This document shows, piece by piece, positions 11,400 through 22,014 of a stretch of DNA of 64,000 nt. The position numbers were made by a program, and so were the translations under genes. Below the pieces are notes generated by a model that was not told the DNA's origin, ran no database searches, and saw only the letters and a program-made list of their open reading frames with translations. How positions within the stretch are numbered: position 1 is the first letter of the stretch; the number at the start of each line of letters is the position of its first letter. Where the stretch lies: the NCBI GenBank assembly GCA_903813345.2, contig CAIIXF020000002.1:9794650-9858649 (forward strand), written 5' to 3'. This DNA is from Owenia fusiformis. Taxonomy: Eukaryota > Annelida > Polychaeta > Sabellida > Oweniidae.

Positions 11400-13130
11400 G
11401 CTACGCTTTGGCGTTGCCGTTGTTCTGGTTAAATCAAGAAATTAAGTGACTCTTGCCATTGAGTTGGCATCTTATTGAGCCCTACCATTACCCATGATGC
11501 CATCTATTTTCCATTTATATGGAAAAAGGTCAATTGAGTAAATATATAAGCACTAGTGCCAAAGGGAAAGGACCAAAAGTTGTAATGGAACTTAGCAAGA
11601 TAAAGCAAAAGCGAAATGCATACCAGTCAAGAAAAACAAACCGCATATAGCCCAAAACCATGATCTAACGTGAAAAGAAAACTTATACTTTAAAACTAAA
11701 AGAAAACTTGTAACTTACTTAAAACATGATTACAATGTGTCTCAGATCATATATTTAAGACATGGTTGCAGAAAAAAAATTGCTTGCATTAGAAGCTACA
11801 ACTAGGCATAGCTAGTAGTTTTAGGTAACATGCTGATAATAATCTCTGCTATATTTTAAGCAATTTAAGCTGTTTGTCTTGCTTCAAGTCTCTGTTACAG
11901 AGGTCGAACACCGTTCACAAAAAGTTGGAGACTATAACAATGTCACCACTCCTGCTAGTGACATAATTAGGCAACACTCAACAAAGTTGCTGTAATTTCA
12001 TATTTATCATACAAGTTTATTTTATATTTCACATGCATAAGTATACATAATATATACGTTTTAGAATATATCACTTTAGTTAAGACTGAAATTGCACATG
12101 GGGTGGTTTCACAATCTACATGTATGCGCCAAATGACTCCGATCATGAGATAATATGAGAAATGATACTCTACAGTATATGTTTAACTTGGAAACTTAAC
12201 TATTTCATGTAAATCTAGCATGTTACTCTTCAACCCATACACATAAGCATAAACTGGTCAATCCTGGATGAGTGGGGGAAATTATTTTCAGTTTCAAATA
12301 TAATCATGGATTACAAACATATCACAAGTATTGCCTTGGCTGTTAGTAATCAATCTTGGAAGATTTTGACCACTCCAATAAATCTCAAATTAAATACCAA
12401 AAGGCTATTCTCAGTTTAGAGTTCATCAGTCTACTGCACGTTACGCCTGCTTTGGACAATTTTGATATTTTTACATATTGTATATTTAAATGTCCTCTTT
12501 TGAATAGCCATAATTTAGGGGATTTTTCTATATTTTACATAAAAAAATTATGAGCCCAGGAGACTGTTCTCCAAACCGAGACTTGTACTTTCTTGTCTGT
12601 TGTATTGTTCTAAAATATTTGTACCCTGCAATATCCCAAAACACCAATTCATTAAATGGATAACAGATTAATCAGCACTTTGGGCATAGCCAGCCATGAG
12701 AGACAACTGCCATGCTAAATATTTTATGGAAAAATATAATTCATAGGTTTAAAACTAAACCTGTGAACATAATGTCTTATGAAAGGAATTTTTTTTGGGC
12801 CTACTCATATAAAAGAACTAAAATCAAGACAGGTAGAAGATCTTACTAAGAGGAAACAAAAACTTATTTCAAAATGTAATTATATTAATTGACATTAATT
12901 AATTAATTAATTTTCTTAATTCAAAAAAATATTGGAAGAATCTTTTATTTTTTGACCATTTTAGAATGTTGATCGCTTTGATTCAGAGAAAACCCCTGTT
13001 ATCATGATAAATGATGTTTAATTCACATCCAACTATGTCTGCACGTAGATTCAATACACATAAAATTCTCGTGTAAGGCTAGAGTATTTAATTTGTATGT
13101 TTAGCATTGTTTGCTCCTGAAGAAGGATGA
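11400..13130. other. Intergenic, nothing recognised
   Basis: AT-rich sequence between the coiled-coil gene's downstream repeat and the 3' end of UFM1. It holds a short TTAATTAATTAA run near 12890 and no convincing exon, RNA gene or long repeat. Confidence 0.6.
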
Positions 13131-13205
13131 AGCTTTTTATTTTCCTTATATTCCAAATTAAATTGTCTAAACTTAATTTTTTAATTGAACTTAATTTAGC
13201 TTAGA

Positions 13206-13211
13206 TTTATT
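13206..13211 (-). promoter_or_regulatory. Candidate UFM1 polyadenylation signal
   Basis: AATAAA on the minus strand, about 190 nt after the UFM1 stop codon; another lies at 13136-13141. Which one is used cannot be told from sequence. Confidence 0.4.
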
Positions 13212-13399
13212 TAATTAAATCAGTTTTATATCGCATACATTTTTGGAGGGAGAATATGCTAAAAACACAATTATTTGCTCTAGCCTTATGTATACTGGTC
13301 TGCGTTATTGATATTTTGTATATCAACATGTATATAATAAATTATAAAATCTTGATTCTCTTTGAAGATTGTGTCTCTAATCTACATATTGCAAGTGGG

Positions 13400-16300
13400 T
13401 CATATAGTCTGTATCGGAGAGCCTGTTGATTCTATTGTGTGTGCTGATTGGCCAACTCTGTCTCGTGGAATTAAACGCAGTTCAGATCCATGTTTCAAAA
13501 ATACATTTCCTGAAAAAGAGGAAGGTGATCGGTTAACTGAAATACATACACCACAAGGACACATTTCAAGTTTCAGAGACATTTTAGGTAATGAAATGAA
13601 ACAGATACAACATAACATACTGAGTCAGAGAGAAGCAAACCACTGACATACAAGTTTGATTAATGAGTACCAATTTTATATCTAGGGCATGTATGTCAAA
13701 TGAAAGCTTGAATTAGAGTTCAAAAAATGTTTAAAAATCATTTCAGAAAGCAACTTCGAAAAGAAATGAAACAGATACAATATATACCGAGAGAAATGAA
13801 AATGATGCGAATCGGATTAGAAAGACAATATCTAGTATATTTGGTTTACTATCAACTTTAATGCTTGATCAGTAAGTATCAGTAAAATGCCATATTCCAA
13901 AATGCCAAGTACCAAAAACATAAGATATCATTCTAACCTGCATTTTGTGCTGGGTTGATTCCTATGCCATCATTTGTGATAATTGCACTTGTGGCTGCTG
14001 GTACCTTGAACTGAAACATACAACACATTAGTTACGTTATCATGAAACTGAAATAAATGGACCACACTAGCACATTTTACTGTGCACATTGCGCTAGGCA
14101 GCGACCTTTGTAACTTTCTACTGCAATATAATTGGAATAAATGTATAATGAACTGAACTAGCTGAATGTAATACTTCTACAGTTCTAAGAATTAAAAAAG
14201 CATAAAGAAATATAAATAACGTGGTCATAAATAAACTAACAATGATAGAGTAATGAAATAATTAATTCATAGTTGTTTAATTGTCTTAGTGTACAATTGC
14301 TTTAAACACCCTCATAGGGATATACAATAAGGAGTATGAGTGTTATCCAATAGCAGATAAATGTTAAAATGTATCACCTCTTCTGCAGCAAACTTGAGTA
14401 CGGCTGTGAATGGAGTCTGTTCTGGTACACTTAACCTTTAACACATGATAAGTACAATATCAATATTACATCTAAATGAGAAAATGACAACTACAGGGTC
14501 TTGATAATTATGCAAGATTAATCAAAAAATGAACACAATTAGACACATAGAATTTCATTAAAATTGGAAAATTGCACAATGAGACATTAAACTGTAGTTC
14601 TGAAAATGTTCATTGGTTAGATTAAATTGTTTACAGTGAAGGATTCCTCAAGACAATTTTCAGAAGTAAATGCTGATGAAGGGACCAGTTGTGTCTGGAA
14701 AGCTCTAAACAAATAATACAGGTTAGTCTATGAGGAATCCTTCCCTGTATATCAATATAACATCTAAATGAGAGAATGGGAATGTCAGAGCCTTGATACT
14801 CACCCTGGAATAGCCTGACAACGGTAAAGTGTGATACCGTTGTCACAAATGGCGGACATAACCGTCGCTTCAATCAGATTTTCATGAACTGTATGTTTAA
14901 TAGAGCACCTAGACTAAATTCCTTTGGAACAACAATCAATCAAAATGTCTTAACACTCATTGTACAATTAATAATGTCCTACCATCGAAATAAAGTCTTT
15001 AAATTAACCGATCAAAATGAGATACAGGACAACAGAAACTGTAATTATTACCATATGCAATTGTCTTTCTAAATTACTCAAATTCAGATTCCACTGTCAT
15101 TAACGATATCGAAGACACTATATTGTGGCGATTCACGACCCAATTTGATCGCAAATGGGATTTCATATGATACATTATCACAAGAGTTTAATGCATGCAC
15201 AGAATTAGCAACGATAAAATCCCATGAAATGAGGACCAAGTGATTAAACAGTTGAAGCGACGGTTATGTCCGCCATTTGTGACAACAGTATCTGACTTTA
15301 ACATAGTCAGGCTATTCCAGTGTGATAATGATGCAAAATTAATAGAAAAAAATAAACACATTTAAATGCATAGAATTTCATTAAATTTGGAGATTTGCGC
15401 AATAAGACCAAACATTCTAGTGTCATTAGAGGCTAAACTAAAGAAGTTTTCAGATTTATTTTTCCTGTACTTACACTTTGTATGGAAGCTTTGGGTCAGA
15501 AGTTAGAGTTATCTTGAAAGTAACTTTCGACCTGAAAACACGAATGGAATAAATACAAATGAATAACATATCTGCAATAGAATGGCTCAATGGTGCCGCT
15601 ACAAAAGCTGAATCTTGACATTCTTCTTGTACAGTCTGATGTAGTGAAAATATAAATCTATTAAAATCAAGCAATTAAGGCACGGAAGTTCAATATACAT
15701 GTATATAACAGATAATTCATCTGAAATATAGATATGTATCTAAAATAATGTATTTCCCATATAACATTGCACAGTGGCCATTTGAACTAAGATATAACAT
15801 GCAACAATCATGTGATCCTTGTTTTGTATTACCTCTTCCCACTACTCCCTCACTGAGACCATGACACATGAACCCAAGCCTGTCCAACTTCCCACCTTTT
15901 TACATATCTTGCCCTTATGCTTCCCTGTTGCATATATTTACATTTGTACTTAATATGTTGTTCAGCTTAGCCTATAATGCCAGTAAGGCGATTGGCAAGC
16001 TATTATGTATGAAAATATTTATATGATGAAATAAATTGTTAATCTATAAAAAAAATCCTTGTCATGTAAATGATATGTTGGAGTAATAAGACAGACCGAA
16101 CGTCAAGACAGAACTCTGTTATCTGGGGGTTTCTCAGTTTTAAAAAATCACATGTTTTTTCATTTCCTGTTTTGTTGTAAATTTCTGATAACTAGCCCAG
16201 CACCCTAGACTATATCCTCTAGTCTGAAATTTTTTTGAAATTTGGAATGAAAATATTCAGACTATAGCCCACATATGTTAAAGTTTGGGATTGAAAATTA

Positions 16301-19221
16301 TTTGTTCAAATAGGAAGTGCCATTCAAAATGGCCGATGGAGTAAATTAATTTGCATATTTGTTACTTCCCCTGCTTTATTTCCATTTAACAATAAGCTGT
16401 GTTACTTTTTATAGCATTAAATTGTAGCTTATTACTTAATTGAATTGTTAAAATGTTCATTTTTGGGAAGTGAAGCATCCTAGAATTGATAATTTTATGC
16501 AGGAAATTTCCTGTTTTTTCCCACAGGAGGGACATAATGTTCAATAGACTGAATTCTCAGGATATTGGATATAGACTATCCAGCACCCTTAAGGTAACGC
16601 TTAAGTTAATCAAAAGTACAAAAAAATGACAGGCATATTTTTTTGACTAAGTCACAAGATTTTGTTTTCTGTTTTCCTTATATGTGAATGCATTTCCTGA
16701 CTAAAGAGACATGTCAAGATAGCTTCACATTTAAACGCTTTTTTTTAAATGCTGAATTGGAGGTGCATGGGTCCCTAAAGCTAGCATGGAGACAGTGAAG
16801 TGAGGATAAATTTTTAAAATTTCAAGGAGTATGATTGCAATGGAGACACATTTGTAAGACTCCAGAATTTCCACAAATCCTCTTACATTACCAAGGAACA
16901 CTGACATGACTGAAGGAGCATTAAAATGTGTACTTCATGCATTGTTAGAGTATAATAAAGCTCAAACCAAAGTAAATTCTAAATATTTCATGTCCACCAT
17001 TTTGTTTGCTGGGACTATTTTCTAGTCCAAAATAATCCTCACTCATGTATCCATTGTTTACATTTAAAAAACATCAATTATATATCTATAATGATTATTA
17101 TACTGTTATATATAAAGTATACTAGTGATAATCCATGCCACTTGGTGAAGTCACAAAAACTTATATGAGGATTTCAGGAAGTCTAGAAGTAGTTCCGGCA
17201 AGAAAAATGGTGAACATGAAATATTTATCAGAAACTATGGTTTGAGCTTTATCATACTCTAACAATGCAAGAAGAGCACATTTTCATGCTCCTTCAATGT
17301 TCCTTGGTAAGGTAAGATGATTTGTGGAAATTTTGGATTCTTGCAAATGTTTGACTGTTGCAAGGCTACTCCTTCAAACTTTCAAAAATTAGCCTCATTT
17401 CACGGTCTTAATGATAGCTTTGGGGACCCATGCACCTCCAATTCATAGTTATAAAAAATGCGTTTAAAAGTGAAGTTTTCTTTGACATGTCTCTTTAGTC
17501 AGGAAATGCATCCACATATAAGGAAAACAGAATACAAAATCATGTGACTTAGTCAAAAATATATGGCTGCCATTTTTTTGTACTTTTGATTAAGTTAACG
17601 GTTACCTTAAACCCGGGCCTAAAACATGATGTGTGGTATTCAGAACCTAGCCAGTTGATCCCGTGCCAGGACTATAGTCCTGTGAACGTCCTATTCTTTT
17701 GCCTAGGTACGATTACAACATGGGAGAATTTTCTACGGTTCTTACACTTAAGATACCTACTTCAATAGATTCCTTGGTATTTTAGCATTCTTTTCGTGTA
17801 GTTGAATCAACAATTGTCTGGGTTTAAAATTAGTGCAACAACATAACGCTGAAATTTACAGTTTTCAGCATATATTATTGGGCCATAATTCCTAAACCAT
17901 CATACCTATCAACACAGTGTTTTGTAGGAAGTAAGACTGGCCATTTCCAAGTATTATAACATGACAAAAGACTTTGCAAGTGAACAAAGTTTCCTGTTTG
18001 AGTCCTATAACAAGACCAGGGTACAACTTGCGCACGATACTGTGAAATAGCCGACAGGACTACTATTTTTTTCAAGGCCTGTCTGCGTCGCTAACATGCT
18101 AAATATAAGAGTTAGCTGACGTTTGGGAGTCTGACTTACCTTCTAAAGGTTAGAACCCGAATCTTAATGAAACCATATCACCTTTGTTCCGTCAACCATG
18201 GAGCATTTGCCACAACATCCAAGAGGTAAATCATGGATCGAGAAAATGAATGATTTCCTTGTAAGTTCCGGAAGTTTCAATACGAAAAATTACCGAACAT
18301 ATGTGAAAACCGAATATTTGTTCGTTGTTTTCACGATTTACAGGTTCGTTGTTCTTCAATGTTTTGGTCTAAATTATAAAGCATCACCAACAGGTCTTAC
18401 TCTATTAATCGACTAATACAGCAGACGGCTCATATTTCTACGTAGCATTTCATTCAGACCAATAGTGGGAGTGTAGATCACGCAGTTTCGTTCGTTGCGT
18501 ACTTCACTTGAAATTGGTAATTTTTAATATTGACTACTTCACTTAGCTTGGCGGATGTAGAACATTGCTTAATATTCTTTTAATTTTCACACCAGACATG
18601 CTTGGTTGACACGTCAACAAAGTAAAGTTCAAGGGTCAATGCGTTATTTCGTGATAACTACAACGCCTTCCCGGAAGTCAACATTGATGAAAAATGAAAA
18701 AGTCGGAAAAGCATTTACGCTAATTTCTATCAAATGCTATGTTTATGCATCATCATCGACGCAACAAAGGTGATATAGTTTCATTAAGATTCGGGTTCTA
18801 ACCTTTAGAAGGTAAGTCAGACTCCCAAACGTCAGCTAACTCTTATATTTAGCATGTTAGCGACGCAGACAGGCCTTGAAAAAAATAGTATAGTCCTGGC
18901 ACGGGATAATAGCCAGTGATTATTCAAACAAACTTTGGTAAGCAAGAGATGTAATTATGTCTGTCAACTCCTCAGCTCTGGGGGTTTCCCTCGTCTTTTC
19001 TGTACCATAAATCAAGAGTTGGCTAAATTTCGATTTGAACAGCTGGTCAAAAAAACCTCAAAAATTAATTTCTTATTTCTAACGTATAATAGGACAAACT
19101 GATTTAAAAGTTACCAGGAATTAAGATATACAATTCACATGTGTATTGAAACAAGTTAATTTATAGTGCACCTTGTATTTATCGCTACAAGAGGTAAAAA
19201 CTGACTGAAAAATACTTACAT
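13400..19221 (-). CDS. UFM1: Ubiquitin-fold modifier 1 (UFM1), complete, 99 aa precursor
   Basis: Minus-strand coding exons are 19220-19221 (AT), 15475-15531, 14378-14435, 13938-14010 and 13400-13509: 300 nt, 99 aa plus stop. All junctions are in phase. Recognisable segments are [59 protein letters not shown] and [19 protein letters not shown], nearly identical to the family. UFM1 is a ubiquitin-like protein conjugated through its exposed C-terminal glycine (G83 here) by UBA5, UFC1 and UFL1 after UFSP proteases trim the precursor; it acts in ER homeostasis and ribosome UFMylation. The tail after G83 is 16 residues ([16 protein letters not shown]), against two in human. The ATG appears split AT|G by a 3.7 kb intron. 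The first exon is inferred from the split ATG and a GTAAGT donor, so it is less sure than the other four. Confidence 0.92.
14455..15430. repeat. Tandem duplication in a UFM1 intron, second copy split by an insertion
   Basis: Sequence at 14455-14600 (TTACATCTAAATGAGA, CTTGATAATTATGC, ATAGAATTTCATTAAA) recurs at 14750-14804 and resumes at 15321-15430. The two halves of the second copy flank the inverted-repeat element 14805-15320, so copy one serves as an empty-site reference. Confidence 0.65.
14805..15320. mobile_element. Inverted-repeat element in a UFM1 intron
   Basis: Arms 14805-14876 and 15250-15320 start CTGGAATAGCCTGAC and share an inner segment around GCGACGGTTATGTCCGCC. The roughly 370-bp interior has no recognised gene. 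It is non-autonomous and its superfamily is unknown. Confidence 0.75.
16589..17610. mobile_element. 1.02 kb foldback element flanked by TTAA
   Basis: Ends TTAA|GGTAACGCTTAAG and CTTAATC...GGTTACC|TTAA. The inverted arms extend inward about 400 bp with partial decay (for example GACATGTCTCTTTAGTCAGG and GGAGGTGCATGGGTCCC have inverted partners). TTAA at both borders fits a TTAA-targeting, piggyBac-style family; the superfamily is inference. It lies in UFM1 intron 1. Confidence 0.75.
17656..18909. mobile_element. hAT-like foldback element with 8-bp target duplication
   Basis: Ends TGATCCCGTGCCAGGACTAT and its inverse CTGGCACGGGATAA are flanked by the identical octamer TAGCCAGT (17648-17655 and 18910-18917). 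Long inner arms (18055-18195 and 18765-18890) include GTTAGCTGACGTTTGGGAGT. The left arm holds about 380 bp of extra sequence related to the element at 55074. An 8-bp duplication is typical of hAT elements. There is no transposase frame. Confidence 0.85.
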
Positions 19222-19229
19222 TTTGGATT

Positions 19230-19238
19230 CCGGAAGTG
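19230..19238 (+). promoter_or_regulatory. ETS-type CCGGAAGTG motif at the UFM1 first exon
   Basis: CCGGAAGTG, a common core-promoter motif of housekeeping genes, lies just upstream of the inferred UFM1 start (minus strand). A second identical motif is at 19449-19457. Function is inferred from motif and position only. Confidence 0.4.
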
Positions 19239-19249
19239 ACGATTCGGTG

Positions 19250-20464
19250 TATTTTACGGATACCGTCTACAATGTTTATGATAATCTTCGTTTTTCATAA
19301 TACATATTTTTTTCTGATGAGTAAATCTTTTTATCATATATATATACAACTGTTAAACATTCCTTTTAATTGTTATATGGGTACATGATTGAACAAGTAC
19401 GTTCGAAATATTAGCATAGCTATCCGCAAAACACACCTGTTGTTTTAGCCGGAAGTGATTAATCTTTGGAGAGTATTTTGTCTGCTCCGATTTATATCGA
19501 ATTTCTTGATTAAACAATACATAGAGAAGGATAATTCTCCATTAGGCTAAAGTAAGTGGACATTATTTTGATATAAAACACATTTTACTTCACGAGACTT
19601 CATCAGTATGTGAGTATTTATCCCATATCATTCTCATATTTTTTCCATAATTTTTTCCAAAGCAGTTCCAGTGGCCAAAGAATTTATAGTTCAACGTCGT
19701 TAAACTCAATAACGGCGTTCTTTATTATTAGGAATTTTATTGGGGCCATTATTGAGTTTAACCTCCTTACTATTCTTTCCTTTGATGCAAGTTCTGAATC
19801 CATCGAAACCATTTTTTCCGCGATAACGTGCAACTGATACTTGACAATAATATAAAAACACATAACATCAAGCGATTTAACACAATATTATTGTGTTAAA
19901 TGTTCATTTATACGAGTAAATGAGGCTACACTTACCAATCTCTAAAGTGTCATTTCCGCATGGCCGTCATCGTGTCTGTTCGTCTGAGTGTCCCGGATCG
20001 TAAAATTAGACTACCAGCGAAACGAAATTGTTGTCAAATAGATTGATAATTATTATCGCGATTACTCGGGATAAAAAGATCAATTTTGAGGATAACAGGT
20101 ATCTTTGATTAATTTATATAGCGCGTATATACACGCAAAATAGTTATTAATTGCAAACCAACTGTTCGTTAATGCAGTGCCGTGATGACGGTTAATTCCT
20201 GAAACGATTTGCAACTTCGATGTTACCGAAATTGACCGACATTTTCGTCATATTCCAAACCTGTCTCCAATATTTTCGTAATTATGCATCAATAGGGTCT
20301 AAGGGGGATACGGGACGGGGTGTATGTGTTTATAAGGTATGTATGCATGCTTGAATCACATTCTTTGTGTAATATTGCCATGTTTTCAGGGTTCAATTAG
20401 TTCCGCTTGTCGAAACCTGCTGAACGATTAAATTAACGCATCAAAGGCAAAATGGTCATGGAGG
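19250..20464. other. CpG-containing promoter-like zone upstream of UFM1
   Basis: CpG dinucleotides are clearly commoner here than in the AT-rich surroundings (around 19680-19730, 19960-20060 and 20180-20270). On the minus strand an exon-like end with the strong donor TTG|GTAAGTGTAG occurs at 19936-19937, and an open stretch with ATG follows at 19680-19855. A 16-bp inverted pair (GTTAAACTCAATAA) is at 19690-19765. No protein is recognised; an alternative UFM1 leader or another gene's first exon are possible. Confidence 0.35.
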
Positions 20465-20524
20465 TTAGACCTAGCCGGGCCATAACACATGTCAGATAAG
20501 AAACGAGGCCCGGGCTAGGTCTAA
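20465..20524. repeat. GC-rich hairpin
   Basis: TTAGACCTAGCCGGGCC pairs with its inverse GGCCCGGGCTAGGTCTAA with one bulged base, around a 25-nt loop. It is conspicuous in AT-rich surroundings and may be a minimal foldback element. Confidence 0.7.
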
Positions 20525-21017
20525 TGTTGTTGGACTAAAGAATTTATTGACTTCTGTTTTCGTCTTGACGAATTCCTGTGGACTGTTCAAAGTGAATTCA
20601 ATAATTTGATGTAACTATGGTTTTTCAAATCAAACATTTTCCAGCCATTTTTGTGAATGACTAGATCTAATGGAGGAAATGTTGAATGTCATTTGACATT
20701 TTGAAGTTATTCTCAGTTTCTACTTCACAGTCTTCTGTAGTAATTTGCCGCCACCTTCTAATTTGCCTCACTGACCTTTTACTGTTTCTCAAAACATACT
20801 CGATCATTGGAAGACTACGGTGCAGTGATAAGCAGGGAAATTGTGAAGGGAATTTCAGTCACAATTAAACGGGTGACAACTTATACTTCTTCCGAGTATA
20901 TGTGTCTGTATAACTATTAGATTACTAGCTATAGACCATTTTAAATGTTGGGTCAATAAAACCTTAAAATATGCAATCAAAAGAGCACAGTGCAGTATCG
21001 TATCATGGAAAAGTATA

Positions 21018-22014
21018 CAGGGTGGTCCAAAAAAAGTGAACCCCTGCAACAGGCTATATTTTTCTTAATACATGCATGAATTTGGCTCATATTATCACAT
21101 GTTGTAGAGAAAGGTCTAAAATTTTGGTTGATGCCATAATTTATTCTCAGTCTTAAATTTTGAAGAAATTACAAGCGTTTAACAAACATGCCTGGATATT
21201 AGATGTTGTACAAAATTTTACAAATGTGATTCACGGAAATTGTTGAAACACATTAGATGATTTTAAACAGCTTTCAGTTAGAGATACAAGTTTAAAACCC
21301 TACCATATGACAAAAGGGACACTATTCAAGCAGAAAACACATTTCACACTTTCATTGATCATTTTGAAGCATTTTAAACTGTTCAACAGTTCAGGGGTAT
21401 GTTACCTACACCAACAGTTAGAGGGGGGCCTCTTATGGAAGGAAGTTGCCCCCTGTGACCAGGAATCTGATAACTCCTTCATCAAATATCTTTAAAAAAT
21501 CAATAGAAAATTCAATATTCAATGTTTTGAGCCATATATCATTAGAATTGGTCCATGATTTATGAAGATATTGACATTTCAAGATCATATAGGGGTATGT
21601 TCATGATTTCACTGGAAAAATTTTTCGTCTGTGGAAGCTTAGCACATCTCTTTGGATCACAATAACTTTGCAACTAACAAATGTAGAATGCTAGTTTTAA
21701 GCCATAATGTGCAGGATTTGAAATTGAACAAAGTCAGAAAATATTAGTTCTTTAAGACTGCAGCTTAAAAATTTCTCAGGGGAAAGGTGTTAAAGGGTTG
21801 AAGAATCGCGGATATTGAAAATCACAATTTGTCCATTTTCAGTAATGTTTGGTTAGAGCTTATAATTTCTGCAAATTTCAAGACTAAGAAAAATGTATGG
21901 TACCAACATAAATTTTAGACCTTCCTCTACAACATGTGAAAATAAAAAAGAATTCCTGCAAGTAATAAGGGAAATATGGCCAGTTGCAGGGGTTCACTTT
22001 TTTGGACCACCCTG
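21018..22014. mobile_element. Mariner-like non-autonomous element, about 1 kb
   Basis: TA|CAGGGTGGTCCAAAAAAAG at the left and CTTTTTTGGACCACCCTG|TA at the right give a TA-flanked pair of inverted ends about 140 bp long, the style of Tc1/mariner. The interior (21160-21870) has no transposase-like frame; its small reading frames look random. A solo left arm is at 8636-8780. Confidence 0.85.

Noticed and set aside
13362-13646. 94-codon + strand frame overlapping the UFM1 last exon
   Set aside because: It is the antisense shadow of the UFM1 coding exon.
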